From the NCBI GenBank assembly GCA_039707465.1, contig CM077645.1:167911503-167975502 (forward strand): 64,000 bases of DNA, written 5' to 3'. The notes below the pieces were generated by a model. The model had not been told where the DNA came from. It ran no database searches and saw only the letters and a program-made list of their open reading frames with translations. Positions 52,870 through 63,899 of this stretch are shown here, piece by piece. Each line of letters begins with the position of its first letter. Position 1 is the stretch's first letter. The position numbers and the translations under genes are program-made. The stretch is from Rhabdophis nuchalis (Eukaryota > Chordata > Lepidosauria > Squamata > Natricidae).

Positions 52870-53325
52870 CAGCGATGGCGAACCTTTTTTGGCTTGCGTG
52901 CCATAAGTGGGGGGAGCACAGAGGGGTCATGCATGGGCGTGCCACACCCATAATTCAATGTGTGACACCCCCCCCCCCAGTGTGCATGCATACAGGCGCA
53001 ACCCATTTTTTGCATGCTTTTTTCGCCCTCCCCAGGCTCCAGAGCCTTTATAGTCACTTCCGGTGTGTTCATAGCGTCCTTTTTAGTCCTCTGGAGGCTT
53101 CAGGGAAGCTCCTGAAGCCTCCGGAGGGCCTCCGGGGGGGCTGTTTTCACCCTCCCCATGCTCCTATAAAGCCTGGGGGGTGAAAAATGGCTTTAAAAAT
53201 GGCTGAACTCAGCTGGCTAGCATGCGCATGCACGCTGGCCAGCCGACAGAGCAACACCTTGAGGGCCCTTACAAATGGCTCCACGTGCCGCCTGTGGCAT
53301 GCATGCCATAGGTTCGCCATCCCGG
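52870..53325 (+). mobile_element. Non-autonomous hAT element, family A
   Basis: The ends are CAGCGATGGCGAACC and GGTTCGCCATCCCGG, with a perfect 8-bp duplication ACCTATCA (52862-52869, 53326-53333). It has a long C-run and the same Ala/Pro-rich spurious frames as the other copies. Confidence 0.93.
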
Positions 53326-53946
53326 ACCTATCAGATCAAATAAGACTTATCAAGTCAAAATCAGTACTTAATAAACTGATTGTTAACTATGGCAGGGACC
53401 ACAGCATGTACATAATATGCTCACTGCACCCAGTAACAGTTAACAAGGAAGCTATTGTATTTTGTGCCAACCTTCTGAATGGTCTTTGAAAGTGTCACAT
53501 GACAGTGTGCCCTGTGAATGTTGCAAGATTCTCCTACTTCGGGTAGGGTCTGGTTACAACCAGCATACCAGCCAGAGCTTGGCAGAAGCTCTCCTAGTTA
53601 TAATTTCCACCTGACGTCCAGCAGTTGTTATGAGATAAGGAGAACCACACGTGAAGGAACTGTCCCTTAGTTTAAGTCTCAATGAATAAAGAGCAAATTG
53701 GTCTTTCTGGGGATCAATTTCAGCCTGCCCTCCCCCCCACCCCCAAATCAGATCCTTATAATCAAAGCACAGAGATTTTCCTGGAGGGTTTATCTGAATA
53801 GGACACCAGGACACATTACACTGAAGCATAATTTGCTTTATTGACGCCAGTCAAATCCAGGCCTAAGGAAGGGTGGGGTTACAATCAATCTTTATAGAGT
53901 TATACAAATTATCAATGGGATTGTATATATTAGCAAGATAATTTGT
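53326..53946. other. Intergenic stretch, possible LTR remnant
   Basis: AATAAAGAGCAAATTGGTCT near 53690 is preceded by GGTAGGGTCTGGTTACAAC, which recalls an LTR R-U5 end. No termini or duplication were found. Otherwise nothing recognised. Confidence 0.3.
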
Positions 53947-53948
53947 TA

Positions 53949-54340
53949 GAAGTAGTCCTCAATTTACAACCATTCGATTAGTGATCATTCAAGTTACATC
54001 ACTGAAAAAAGTGACTTCTACAGTAGTACTCACACAAATATCACAGCATCCCAGCAGCCACAGGATCAAAATTCAGGTGTTTAACAACTGGCATGTATTT
54101 ACATGTATGGTTGCTGTGTCCTAGATATCATTCTATTGTATCATCAGTTTCTGACAAGCAAAGTCAATGGGGGAAGCTGGATTTGCTTAATGATTGCATG
54201 AGTCACTTAACCATAGTAATTCGCTTAAAAACAGAGGCAAAAAAGATTGCAAAATTGGGCATAAATCACTTAAAAACAGCTTTGCATAACAATGAAATGT
54301 CTGGCCCTAACTGGTCATAAGTCAATGACTGCCTACCTAT
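53949..54340 (+). mobile_element. Mariner-type MITE (family M1)
   Basis: AGTAGTCCTCAATTTACAAC at the left and AAGTCAATGACTGCCTACC at the right are imperfect inverted repeats. The interior matches the other M1 copies. Confidence 0.78.
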
Positions 54341-54719
54341 ATAATATAATGTATGTGCCTAGTGAAACAGTGAAACATTAGGGTGTAATTAAAAGCTAAT
54401 AGGGCAGAACCATAAAGAGAATGGGGTTTTGAAATAATAAAGAGGCATTATTCTATAGTTTCTTTCCAGGGAGCTTCTTTTGCTTCTCAGAGCAGTAATC
54501 ACCATCTGTAACCTCCTACCACCACCTCATTTTTTCTAGCTTATCAGCATTCCTTGGTTTTATAAATGTTTCGTGGCTGTCAGTATTAAATTCCTTGAGA
54601 AAGTGTATTTCCCAAGGAGGCGTATGGGATAGGGATTATGGGAGTTTTACCCTGAGCTCCCCAATTCTCCTTCAGTTTCAACCTCATCACAGCTGATGCA
54701 GGTGATGCAACCTGATGCA

Positions 54720-55030
54720 GCCTGAGATGGTGGCATAAAGTTGGTATCACAAGAATACTGATTATGCTTCACTCCAAATCAGACTGTGACTTCTCTTAAC
54801 AACTTCATGTAGAGGTTAACAAGGTAAAAGGATGGAACCACATGGCACTTCACACATCCATAAGCTATTAGAATGATTTGTTTTCTTCCACTAAGGAAGG
54901 AGCAGAATCACTGTAAAGATTCAGTCATGAAGGTAGCTCAGATTGATTTCATGTTCATGGTACCAAAGGCTGTTGATAGGTTTTAGGAGACAAAGCTCAC
55001 ATCCTCTGTGTAGGCACATCCTCTTCCCTA
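54720..55030 (-). mobile_element. Old L2-clade LINE reverse-transcriptase fragment, minus strand
   Basis: The order of words (AACTTCATGTAGAGGTTAAC, then GAAGGAGCAGAATCACTGTA, then CAAAGGCTGTTGATAGGTTT) parallels the antisense L2 block at 41 kb. It is heavily decayed. Confidence 0.45.
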
Positions 55031-55864
55031 GGACCTGACAATAATTAAGCAGCAAGAGCAATACAGCTTTTATTCATGCCTGAGGCTGACCTCTGCCTAT
55101 AAAGTATGTATTTATAACCTATTCTATTAAATACATACCCATTTTGTAAAATACTTGTATTCCTAGTTTGCTGCACTGACATTCAAAATGGCTAAAGCTG
55201 AATTCTCCTTTGAGTCAAACTTACCGGTGGTGATTTCACTGAGACACGCATGCAGTTTTCTTAGGAATAGTGCAGGCTTGCCATGTTCAATATACTGTAA
55301 AAATTCCTACAAGCAAACTAATACTAATTCCTCCACAGATTAAAGCAGAAAACAATGAACAAAATAGATAAACAAGGTGTTGTTTATTAAAACATTCTTG
55401 GACAATATAAAAAGTAAGGAAATACTTAATAGTATTGTAATTACTGTAATTGCATGTACATCTGGAAGATGATTTTAATTGTATTATGAATTACACAGTA
55501 GATTTACAGAACTACTCTTTCTAATATATATTTAAAGGTTGAAGAATTTCTACAATAAACAGCCATTCTGAATTCAATTATTTCTCACAATATTTTTTAA
55601 ACTATTACAATAATCTCATAACTCCACCCTAACGGAATGAGAAAATAATAATCAGAATTACGCATTTTACAGACTGAGGATTCAAAATTATATATAGATT
55701 TTTTACTCAAAGACTATTACATTGAACAATTTTCTTTGCCACTTTATAGAACAGACTTCCTATTTCAATACATTGCCAATTGACTAAATGCTACTGGGTT
55801 GCACAACTAGTTATAGCAGTCCTCCATTTTAAGGTATAATTTTTTGTTATAGACAGAATCAAGT
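55031..55864. other. Intergenic stretch without recognised features
   Basis: AT-rich sequence, nothing recognised. Confidence 0.5.
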
Positions 55865-56570
55865 TACCGTATTTTTTGGAGTATAAGATGCACCTTTTTG
55901 CCTCCAAATCTGTAGCATTCAGGCACAATTTAAAGCCGCCGCCGCTGCCGCCCCACTGCCCCCAGGAGCCCTGCCGCTGCTTTGCTTGTGCCCAAGGAGC
56001 CTGACTTGCTCCTGGGCACAATTTAAAGATGCAGCCGTCGCCCCGCTGCTCTCCAGGAGCCCCACTGCCACTTTGCTTGTGCCTGAGGAGCCTGACCTGC
56101 TCCCAGGCACAATTTAAAGATGCAGCCGCCGCTGCCTGGAGAAGCCGCCTGCCTCACCTGCTTCCTGGACCAGACAACGCTGCCTGGAGAAGCCTGCTAC
56201 CTGCTCCTGAGACACCACACAGGTAGGTAAGCACTGGTTATGGGTGGCAAGGGTCTTCAAATGTGGCAGCTGTAAGACTTGTGGACTTTACTGGTAAGTT
56301 CCAGCAATCCTGAGGTTACACACTAGAGGAGGAATTCTGGGAGTTGAAGTCCACAGATCTTAAAGCTATCAGCACATTTGCAATGGGTTTCACTTTCGGT
56401 TGCAAGGTTTAAGGCTTATTGCCTAATTGCAGATTGGTGTTAGGGTTAAGGCTAAGGCATATTATTTAGGGGGAGGATGTAATGATCTAATGTGTGTGTA
56501 TGAATGTGGTTTCAGCTACAGTGCACTGTATTGTTATAAATGACACATTATTGTTCTTTCTTGCAGAAAA

Positions 56571-57814
56571 ATGTCAAAGCCAAAAAGGCAGGCATATACA
56601 ATCTCTTTCAAGCTGGAAGTCTTGAAATATGCTGAGGAACATGGAAACAGAGCAGCAGAGAAACGTTCTGGACCGTTTCCAACTGAAAAGATGGTAAGAG
56701 AATGGAAGAAACAGGTGGATAAGCTGCAAAAGGTAAAAGATAAAAACAAGCACAACTTTCGTGGGCTTCCTGCAAAGTGGCCAGTTAGAGGAGGAAACGA
56801 GAGTCTAGATCACAGGTCACCGGAACAGTGGCTTCGCAGTTACCACAAAAATGGTAATGTATGAAGCCAAACGCATTGCTACATGGAAAGGCATTCAGCA
56901 TTTTAGTGGAACACCATCGTAGTGCTTCAGATTTATGAGGCAATGTGGCCTTGCTATGCCCACCAAAACTAGAATTGCGCAAGGAATGCCAAAAGAGTAT
57001 GAGGCTAAGATTCTGTCTTTTCATACTTTTGTGATAGATTCCAGGAGGAGAAATAATTTTGAGATTGGCCAGATTGGGAATATGGATGAAGTCCCGCTAA
57101 CTTTTGATGTGCCATCAAACAGGACTGTTGATATCAAAGGTGCCAAAAGCATAACTGTAAAAACTGCAGGGCATGAGAAGACGCATTACACAGTTGTCCT
57201 GCTGTGCAGATGGCACCAAATTGGCACCAATGTTAATATTTAAAAGGAAAACCTTCCCAAAAGAAGTGATTCCAAGAGGTGTTGTTGTGCATGTCCATGA
57301 AAAAGGATGGATGGATGAGCATGGCATGAAAGTATGGATTGAAAAAGTGTGGTCCAAACATCCTGGAGGGCTTCTGAAAAAACCAGCTTTATTAGTGCTT
57401 GACCAGTTTAGAGCACATATCACTGACAACACTTAAAGATTCAAAGAAGTGAAGACCAATCTAACTGTAATTCCTGGGGGGCTTACCAGCCAGTTGCAAC
57501 CTCTTGATGTTTCCATCAACAAGCCATTCAAAGTTTACATGCGAAAAGAATGGAACAAATGGATGGCTGCTGGTAATCATGCTCTGACACCCTCTGGATT
57601 AATGAGGAGGCCTACTATCACTCAAGTTTGTGAATGGGTGAAAATCTCATGGAACTCAGTAAAGGATGAAACTGTTATACAATCCTTCAAAAAATGTGAC
57701 ATTAGCAATGCCTTAGATGGATCTGAAGATGATATTCTTTATGAAGGTAGTGAAGAAGAATGTGATTTCGAGCAACTGAGCTTCCTAAATTCTGATACCA
57801 GCAACGATTAATGG
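56571..57814 (+). pseudogene. Disabled pogo/Tigger-type transposase gene
   Basis: The frame opens MSKPKRQAYTISFKLEVLKY with a helix-turn-helix region that includes PTEKMVREWKKQ. Later segments hold the DDE/D core: NMDEVPLTFDVPSNRTVD, LLVLDQFRAHITDN and LTSQLQPLDVSINK, each with its acidic residue (D, D, D as in pogo). The C-terminus is acidic, ending LNSDTSND. The frame is broken by two frameshifts (one between about 56800 and 56935, one near 57195) and two in-frame stops (near 56920 and at 57434-57436). So few lesions point to recent activity. Its function was cut-and-paste transposition; there is no sign of host use. Confidence 0.92.
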
Positions 57815-57908
57815 TTCTTGAGGTTTCCAGAAAATTAAGAGGAGTGCTTGAACCTTCAAGTCTCTCCTCTTTTGTTAATGACAGTGATGTTGGTTCTTAA
57901 TACTGCTG

Positions 57909-57992
57909 TTGACTTTATAGAATTGTAAAAAGTATACATTGTTGTAAAAAGTATACATTGTTGTAAAAAGTATACATGTTGTAAAAATTCTG
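57909..57992. repeat. Short tandem repeat of about 20 bases
   Basis: TTGTAAAAAGTATACATTG is repeated about 3.5 times in the 3' part of the pogo-type element. Confidence 0.88.
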
Positions 57993-58442
57993 CTATACTG
58001 GCATTTTATTAAATAATATATTACTGCACTATTTGGTTCAGAATACTTTTTTCCTTGTTTTCCTCCTCTAAAATCTAGGTGTGTCTTATACTTCGGTGTG
58101 TCTTATACTCTGAAAAATACGGTAAATTACCTATAGGACTGTTACTGTTTCCTCCAGGAAGCAAGACTGTAAGATATGCCTCGTGAATACTACATTATAA
58201 AATCAAATAATTCTACCTGGACCAGGGGAAGTTGCTGAATATAGTTATCTGTGTATTAATGGAGTTTTAACTGAGCGGACTAAATCCCACCCACCCTCTT
58301 CCAAATTTGGAAGTAGTTGCAGTGCTGATTTCATCATCTCTTGCTATAATTCATTAAGACACAGACAATAACATTTAATTGGTTGCCCTGAATGTTTGGA
58401 GAAATTAAAAATAATACAATGGAATCATTGTCTACAATATTG

Positions 58443-58510
58443 TTTTTCAATCGTGGCAAGTTTCAGATGTATGGACTTCAACTCCCAAAATTCCCCAGCC
58501 AACAAAGATG
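58443..58510. mobile_element. Family B hAT fragment
   Basis: TTTTTCAATCGTGGCAAG is followed by GGACTTCAACTCCCAAAATT, the left half of the older family B variant at 45658. The right half is missing. Confidence 0.6.
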
Positions 58511-58517
58511 TGAGACC

Positions 58518-58554
58518 ATTATTATTGTATTATTATTATTATTATTGTATTATT
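58518..58554. repeat. (ATT)n microsatellite
   Basis: A run of ATT units with one interruption. Confidence 0.9.
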
Positions 58555-58762
58555 TGCAAAATAAATGAACTGGAATAAGGAAGGAGAAAGATTTTCTATA
58601 GATTCTTTCTTTAAGCAGTTATGTATCTTTTCTCCATGGAAATCCAGTGTTACAACTGTATGCTAGTTCTAAGTGAAAAGTATTGAGGTTTCCACTCAGA
58701 CTGTCTTAAATTAGATACAATATAGCAAGGTTTACCTGTAGCTCTCATTTAAAAATATACGA

Positions 58763-59166
58763 TACAGGTAATCCCGTTTTGTCCTAACCATACCAAGAAA
58801 TAGTTTGAAGACAAACCTTCCATCCAAAAGCTAATTGTGGAATTCTGATGACTACATTCCTGCTGTTACATGACTACTTTTCAGGTGCTTTGATAACTGG
58901 ATCATCTTTACAGCTGGCTGCAGCATTTCGCAGTCACATGACTATGATTTACAATATTTACAATGTTCTGGCCTTTTCAGCTAGAATCTGGCAAAAAAAA
59001 AAAGCCCTTAGGAATACATGGAGTTGTTTAACAACTGCAGTGTTTACTTAATGATCGCAGCATTCACTTTATTGATTACTGCAAAAAAACCATTCACATG
59101 GGTGCCTCGAGTTACAACTATAATAAATTAAGACAGAAATTCCAGGCTCCATTATGGTCATAAATC
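58763..59166. mobile_element. Degenerate mariner-type MITE (family M1-like)
   Basis: ACAGGTAATCCCGTTTTGTC at the left, with interior words such as CAGTCACATGACTATG and TTAACAACTGCAGTG from the M1 family. The right end is blurred. Confidence 0.5.
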
Positions 59167-60262
59167 AAATGCACAGAAAACAACTGTTCCATGTGATGCT
59201 GCGTGATGTTATCTCACTTGATAAATGCATAGCAGTAGAAACAACTTTGACTAAATCTTCAACATCTGATGGAGATGGGAAGAGGCATTGCGGTAACTTA
59301 TTTACAAACTGACTGTTCCTCTCCTCCATAATTATTTTAAATAAGTTCTGTAGAAAAAAATAGATTCTGTGGATACTTGAACACAGCCAATTTTTTATCC
59401 CTAAACTTTGTGTTTTGATCAGGGATTCTAGGAATTTTTTCTCTTTAATAGGTTCCACCTGAAAAAGTTTGAAAAATCCTGCTCTAATCTTTGAGAATAG
59501 TCATCTTTTTTTTTTACAATCCCAACCTAGATGCAATCACTTATAAAAATCATAAAAGTATCCGTTTCTAGACATATTTTCAAATAAAAGTAGAGTTTCC
59601 ATAAACAGTAAATTACAGTAATAAATTAATGTATTATGAGAATCTAAAATTGGAAATAGGAAAATGGGCAAGCAAGTATATAAATTTTAGTAGATAGCAT
59701 TGGCTATGATTTTTAAAACAATGTCCTATTTAATCTAAACCCCATATTGTTTTACTGAATTACTATGATTTATAATTTAATATCCAAAACTCCTTCCATT
59801 TTGTTCAAAACAAACTAGCTGAGGTCAAGAGTTAGGGAAGCAAAGAAAAGAAGGGTGCAATAAAAGGACATAATTAAGTATCAATTTTTTTTTAATAAGG
59901 GGCTATTTATAAGGAGGGTAAATTCTTAAAACAAAAACACAGTCTAAATTCCTTTTATTTCTTAAAAACAAATAGCTATTGCTGGGGTAAACAGATAATC
60001 TGCATGGTCTATAAAAGCAATTCACAGTCCACAACTGGCACACGTGAAAAGCTCAAAAATGTAACAGTGCTTAATTCAGAACTTGAAATTATGATTCTGG
60101 TAAAACTTCATGATCATCTAGTTAAGATCATACATGCAGATTAATCAATAGCCTGAAATGAAATTCAACCTACGTGAATTTATGTGTAAAATTACACATT
60201 TAAAATAATATACATATCTAGGTCCTTTCAACTGTGCTGCAGCTGTACCATCCAAAGTAATA
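59167..60262 (-). other. Region downstream of TWSG1, possible displaced 3'UTR
   Basis: No repeats recognised. It could be the original TWSG1 3'UTR, since the sequence nearer the stop codon is transposon. TTTATT (AATAAA on the minus strand) occurs near 59956 and 59066. Confidence 0.35.
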
Positions 60263-60530
60263 GAGGTAGTTCTCAACTTACGACCACAATTCAGCCCAAA
60301 ATCTCTGTTGCTAAGGGCGACAAATGTTAAGTGAATCACTGCAGTTGTTAAGTTTGTAACATGGTTGTTAAATGAATCTGGCTTCCCCATTGACTTTGTT
60401 AGAAGGTTGCAAAACCTTGGGAATACTGCAAAGGTCGTAACTCTGAAAAACAGTCGTAAGTCACTTTTTCCAGTGCCGTTGCAACTTTGAACGGTCACTA
60501 AATGAACTGTTGTAAGTTGAGGACTACCTG
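60263..60530 (+). mobile_element. Mariner-type MITE (family M1)
   Basis: GAGGTAGTTCTCAACTTACG at the left and AAGTTGAGGACTACCTG at the right form clear inverted repeats with TA on both sides (60261-60262, 60531-60532). It is one of the best preserved M1 copies. Confidence 0.87.
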
Positions 60531-60570
60531 TATATGCAAAGTATACCTCCCTCCCTCCTATCCCCCCCCA

Positions 60571-61580
60571 CATTCTTTGGTATCTGCCATATTGGAAGCC
60601 ATGCGGGTCTGGATGGGAAGGAACAGACTCAAACTCAACCCGTCCAAGACCGAGTGGCTGTGGTTTCCGGCGTCCCAGTACAACCAGTTGACTCCATCAC
60701 TGGCCATTGGGGGTGAACACCTAGCCCCTGTAGATGGGGCATGCAACTTAGGTGCCCTCCTGGACTCCCGGCTGTCGATGGAAGATCACTTGATGGCCGT
60801 GGCCAGGGGGGCGTTCTACCAGGTTCGCCTGGTACGCCAGTTGCGGCCGCCTATTGGACTGGGATGCCCTTCGCACAGTCACTCATGCACTTGTGACATC
60901 CCGTCTGGACTACTGTAACGCTCTCTACATGGGGCTCCCCTTGAGGTGCACCCGAAGGCTACAGCTAGTTCAGAACGTGGCCGCGCGGGCAATTTTGGGA
61001 GCCTCTAGGCATTCCCACGTAACACCGCACCTTTCGGGTGTGCTTCAACGTGCTGATTACCATCTTTAAAGCGCTCCATGGCACGGGGCCTAGTTATCTG
61101 CGGGATCGTATCCTACCCCATACATCCCTTCGGCCGATTCGCTCCCACAGAGAGGGACTTCTCCAGGTGCCGTCCACCAGGCAATGCCAGCGGGCGATGC
61201 CCAGGGGAAGGGCCTTCTCTGTGGCAGACCCAACCCTCTGGAACGACCTACCCCCCAAACTTAGAACTATCACGGACCTCCGCTCCTTCCGCCAAAAGTT
61301 GAAGACCTACTTTTTCCATCTGGCCGGCCTGGCCTAATCCACTTCATCTAGCCTGTAGTCTGAAGCTTAAACTGTTTTAATTTGGATTTTAGGGGGAAAT
61401 AGTTTTTAAGATTTTAAGATTTTTTTAGCACAGGGTGAACATTATTTAATTTGGTTTTAATATTTATTGATGGTTGTGTTGTATATGTTTTTTAACTTCC
61501 TGTGCATCGCCCCGAGTCCATTCGGGGAGAGAGGCGCGGTTTTATAAATCTAAAATAAAAAAATAAAAAAAATAAAAATT
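60571..61580 (+). mobile_element. L2-clade LINE, longest copy in the window
   Basis: It encodes the reverse transcriptase C-terminal half: RVWMGRNRLKLNPSKTEWLW, then VTSRLDYCNALYMGLPLRCT, and in another frame FRQKLKTYFFHLAGLA. It ends CATCGCCCCGAGTCC with an A-rich tail at about 61580. There are frameshifts and a deletion near 61030. The tail lies about 15 bases from the TWSG1 stop, so the LINE lies in the TWSG1 3'UTR in antisense. Confidence 0.9.
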
Positions 61581-61593
61581 GAATGGTTTAATT

Positions 61594-61775
61594 TCAGAAC
61601 ATACAATTTGAGCATCTTACAATTTTACTCCCATAGTCGACACAATCAGGTCCAATACATTCACAGCAGGCGTTGTGAAACCATCGGTATTTGGAGGCAC
61701 CCATAGAGTCACAAGAGATCTTGCATTGGTATATTGACAAGCAGTCATCGAAGTAAACCACAGTACATATGCGTT
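61594..61775 (-). CDS. TWSG1: TWSG1 terminal coding exon
   Basis: The acceptor TCACTTAG is complementary to 61776 and above, and the stop TGA to 61594-61596. The exon begins inside a split Glu codon (G|AA) and encodes [20 protein letters not shown] through [12 protein letters not shown]. It is too interrupted by its short length to appear as a long open frame. Confidence 0.96.
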
Positions 61776-62332
61776 CTAAGTGACCAAAGCAAAAGATAAG
61801 ATTTCAGTTTTTTGACCAAGGTGTAAATCACAGATCATACAAGTAAAACTTCCAACAAACTCCTAAGTTATTGGTTTCATGTCTCTTTTCCTATAATAAT
61901 ATATTAGATCATTGCTCAAATTTAATATGTTTCCCATATTTTGGAATAGAGGTCATATTTATGTGATTTTTTAAAATAAACAGAAAATAATCACACCTCA
62001 TTTTAAAAGCTTAAACTTGCAAACATCACTCAATTTTTTTTTTCAATCTTTCAACCACAATATTTTACCTTTTTCACTAGAATATGGAGGATGAACATTG
62101 TTTGAAACGGAAGAATTGTGATGCTGGGGATGGTTCACTGTTTCTAAAACAGAGACTAAATTCTCATGAGGTGATAACTCCTCTGCAACAGGAAAGGACA
62201 CAATTTTCCAGCTCAGGTTAGTGTCGCCTTCTGTAAGTGCTCGGAAAAGGGAAGCAATCGGCTCATGCAGTTCCTCCACAGTACTTTTCGAAGTGGGAGG
62301 TGTGTCACTATAATTCCGAGGGTTACACATAC
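61594..62332 (-). CDS. TWSG1: TWSG1 3' part: twisted gastrulation BMP-signalling modulator (2 exons, 5'-partial)
   Basis: Two minus-strand exons (62069-62332 and 61594-61775) join in frame and encode about the last 148 of roughly 223 residues. The first opens [20 protein letters not shown], and the second gives [35 protein letters not shown] and the terminus NCMF. TWSG1 is a secreted glycoprotein that binds BMPs and chordin and can help or hinder BMP signalling. The C-terminal cysteine-rich domain is complete with its cysteines, and the N-glycosylation sequon NYS is present. The signal peptide and N-terminal cysteine-rich domain lie beyond 64000. Its place next to RALBP1 in the same orientation matches human. 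Confidence 0.96.
61776..62068 (-). other. TWSG1: TWSG1 last intron
   Basis: A 293-base AT-rich intron between the two visible exons. Nothing recognised. Confidence 0.8.
62069..62332 (-). CDS. TWSG1: TWSG1 coding exon (88 codons)
   Basis: The acceptor TGTCTACAG is complementary to 62333 and above; the donor GTAAAA is complementary to 62068 and below. The exon encodes [40 protein letters not shown] and HPPYSSEK. Two NxS/T sequons (NYS, NSS) are visible. Confidence 0.97.
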
Positions 62333-62491
62333 CTGTAGACAAGTTGACAAGTTGTTCAACAACAGTTGTCTATAAGAATATTTGAGAAATAACATTAGAA
62401 AAGTTGACATTAACAACCTTATGGGTATTTTGAGATTAAATTTTGCTGTGAATTTAAAAAAGCATTTTCTCCCCCCCCTCTTTTTTAAAAA

Positions 62492-62804
62492 CCAGGTAGT
62501 CCTCGAATTATGATCACAACTAAATCCAAAATTTCTGTTACTAAACGAGAATTGTTGCGATTTTTGTCCCAATGTACGACTTTTTTGCTACAGTTGTTAA
62601 GTGAATCACTGCAGTTCTTAAGTCACAAAAGGTTACATGACCATCATAAATATGAGTCAGTTACCAAGCATCTGAACTCTGGTCACATGACCATGCAGAT
62701 GCTGCAACGGTCGTAAGTGTGGAAAGGTCATAAGTCATTTTTTCATTTCTGTCGTAATTTATAATGGTGGCTAAACAAATTGGTGTTAAGTCGAGGATTA
62801 CCTG
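62492..62804 (+). mobile_element. Mariner-type MITE (family M1)
   Basis: CAGGTAGTCCTCGAATTATG at the left and TTAAGTCGAGGATTACCTG at the right are inverted repeats; the right end is followed by TA. It lies in the TWSG1 intron. Confidence 0.85.
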
Positions 62805-63106
62805 TAGAGAACTCCATTAGTTCTGTCATAAAATTTTCCAATATAATAGACACAAAAATCCATATACCACAAACTGCATTTTAATAGATGAAGAGCCTTT
62901 CAGTGAGAATAAAGGAACTCTTCATCCTATTTGGCTGGGGAAGAAGAGACCAAGGATTACGAATCCTGTTTATTTTCTACAACTATCTGGATCTTCGATC
63001 TAGGTACTTTTTAACTCAGCAATTGCAACAAACAATACCGCAGTATCAATGTAACCTGATTCCCTCTCCCCAAAAAAGGATGGGAAGTCATGGAGATGGT
63101 AAAGAA

Positions 63107-63285
63107 CAGTTGCCCAACCTTTTCAGGTTTTCGGACCAGTGGGGGAGGGGAGGGGATGGTTCAGTGTGAGCAGGCATGCACATGTGTTTAGCCCCATTTG
63201 CGTGAGCAGTGGACATGCACCCCAGCTGCTTGTGCAAATAGAGCATAGGTGCATGCGCTCACCCACTGCTTGTACAAGTGGTGAT
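63107..63285. mobile_element. hAT-like element, family D-like
   Basis: The left end CAGTTGCCCAACCTTTTCAG resembles family D (46631), with a GTGCATGCGCTCACCC-rich interior. The right end could not be fixed. Confidence 0.45.
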
Positions 63286-63683
63286 GTTAATTCATCAATA
63301 CTGAGCTATTGAACCAGAATCTTACTCTTCTCTAAAGAAAGCAAGGCATATGAATTCACTTTTACAACAATTTAAAAGAAATTAAATATGAAACTAGTCT
63401 GAAAAAGTGTACTCAATACAATCCTTCATGTATTCTGCTAACTATAAAAATACAATGCATCCACTAAAATAAAGTTTCAAGAGAACATCTTAAGTCATTA
63501 TTCCAATAACTAAAGTGGAAATATGTTGTAGATGATGCCTGTTGATAGTATCTACACAAACAATAGCAGTAACAATCTGTTTCAGCTGTAACATATATTA
63601 TATAATGGGCTATTTAATTTACACCTTTTGTAATTGTTTAGCATTATACTTTGACAATATATGATGCAAGGAAAACGCTTTAA

Positions 63684-63897
63684 GGTAGTCCTCAACTTAC
63701 GACCACAACTGAGACCAGAAGTTTGGTTGTTACACAAGGGAGTTGTTAAAAGTGATTCATACCCAATTCTATGACCTTTTTTTGCCACAGTTGTTAAGTG
63801 AATCACTGCAGTTAAGTGAAGCACATGTTTGGTAAATCTGGCTTCCCCCATTGACCCTATTTGTTAGAAGATGCCTGAGAAAGTTGCAAATGGCAAT
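63684..63897 (+). mobile_element. Mariner-type MITE (family M1), cut short
   Basis: AGGTAGTCCTCAACTTACGA opens it and the family body follows, but it stops at about 63897 where a pogo-type end begins; no right end is seen before 64000. Confidence 0.75.
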
Positions 63898-63899
63898 TA

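Larger units (their letters stand above)
55867..58122 (+). mobile_element. Pogo/Tigger-type DNA transposon, both ends present
   Basis: The left end CCGTATTTTTTGGAGTATAA and right end TTATACTCTGAAAAATACGG are inverted repeats flanked by TA (55865-55866, 58123-58124). Between them lie a GC-rich leader, a family B hAT-like scrap (about 56249-56385), a disabled transposase gene (56571-57814) and an AT-rich 3' part. It has the same ends as the non-autonomous element at 34362-35520, so the two form an autonomous/non-autonomous pair. Confidence 0.92.

Noticed and set aside
56029..56226. Ala-rich frames on both strands near 56 kb
   Set aside because: They arise from GCC/GCT-rich leader sequence of the pogo-type transposon.
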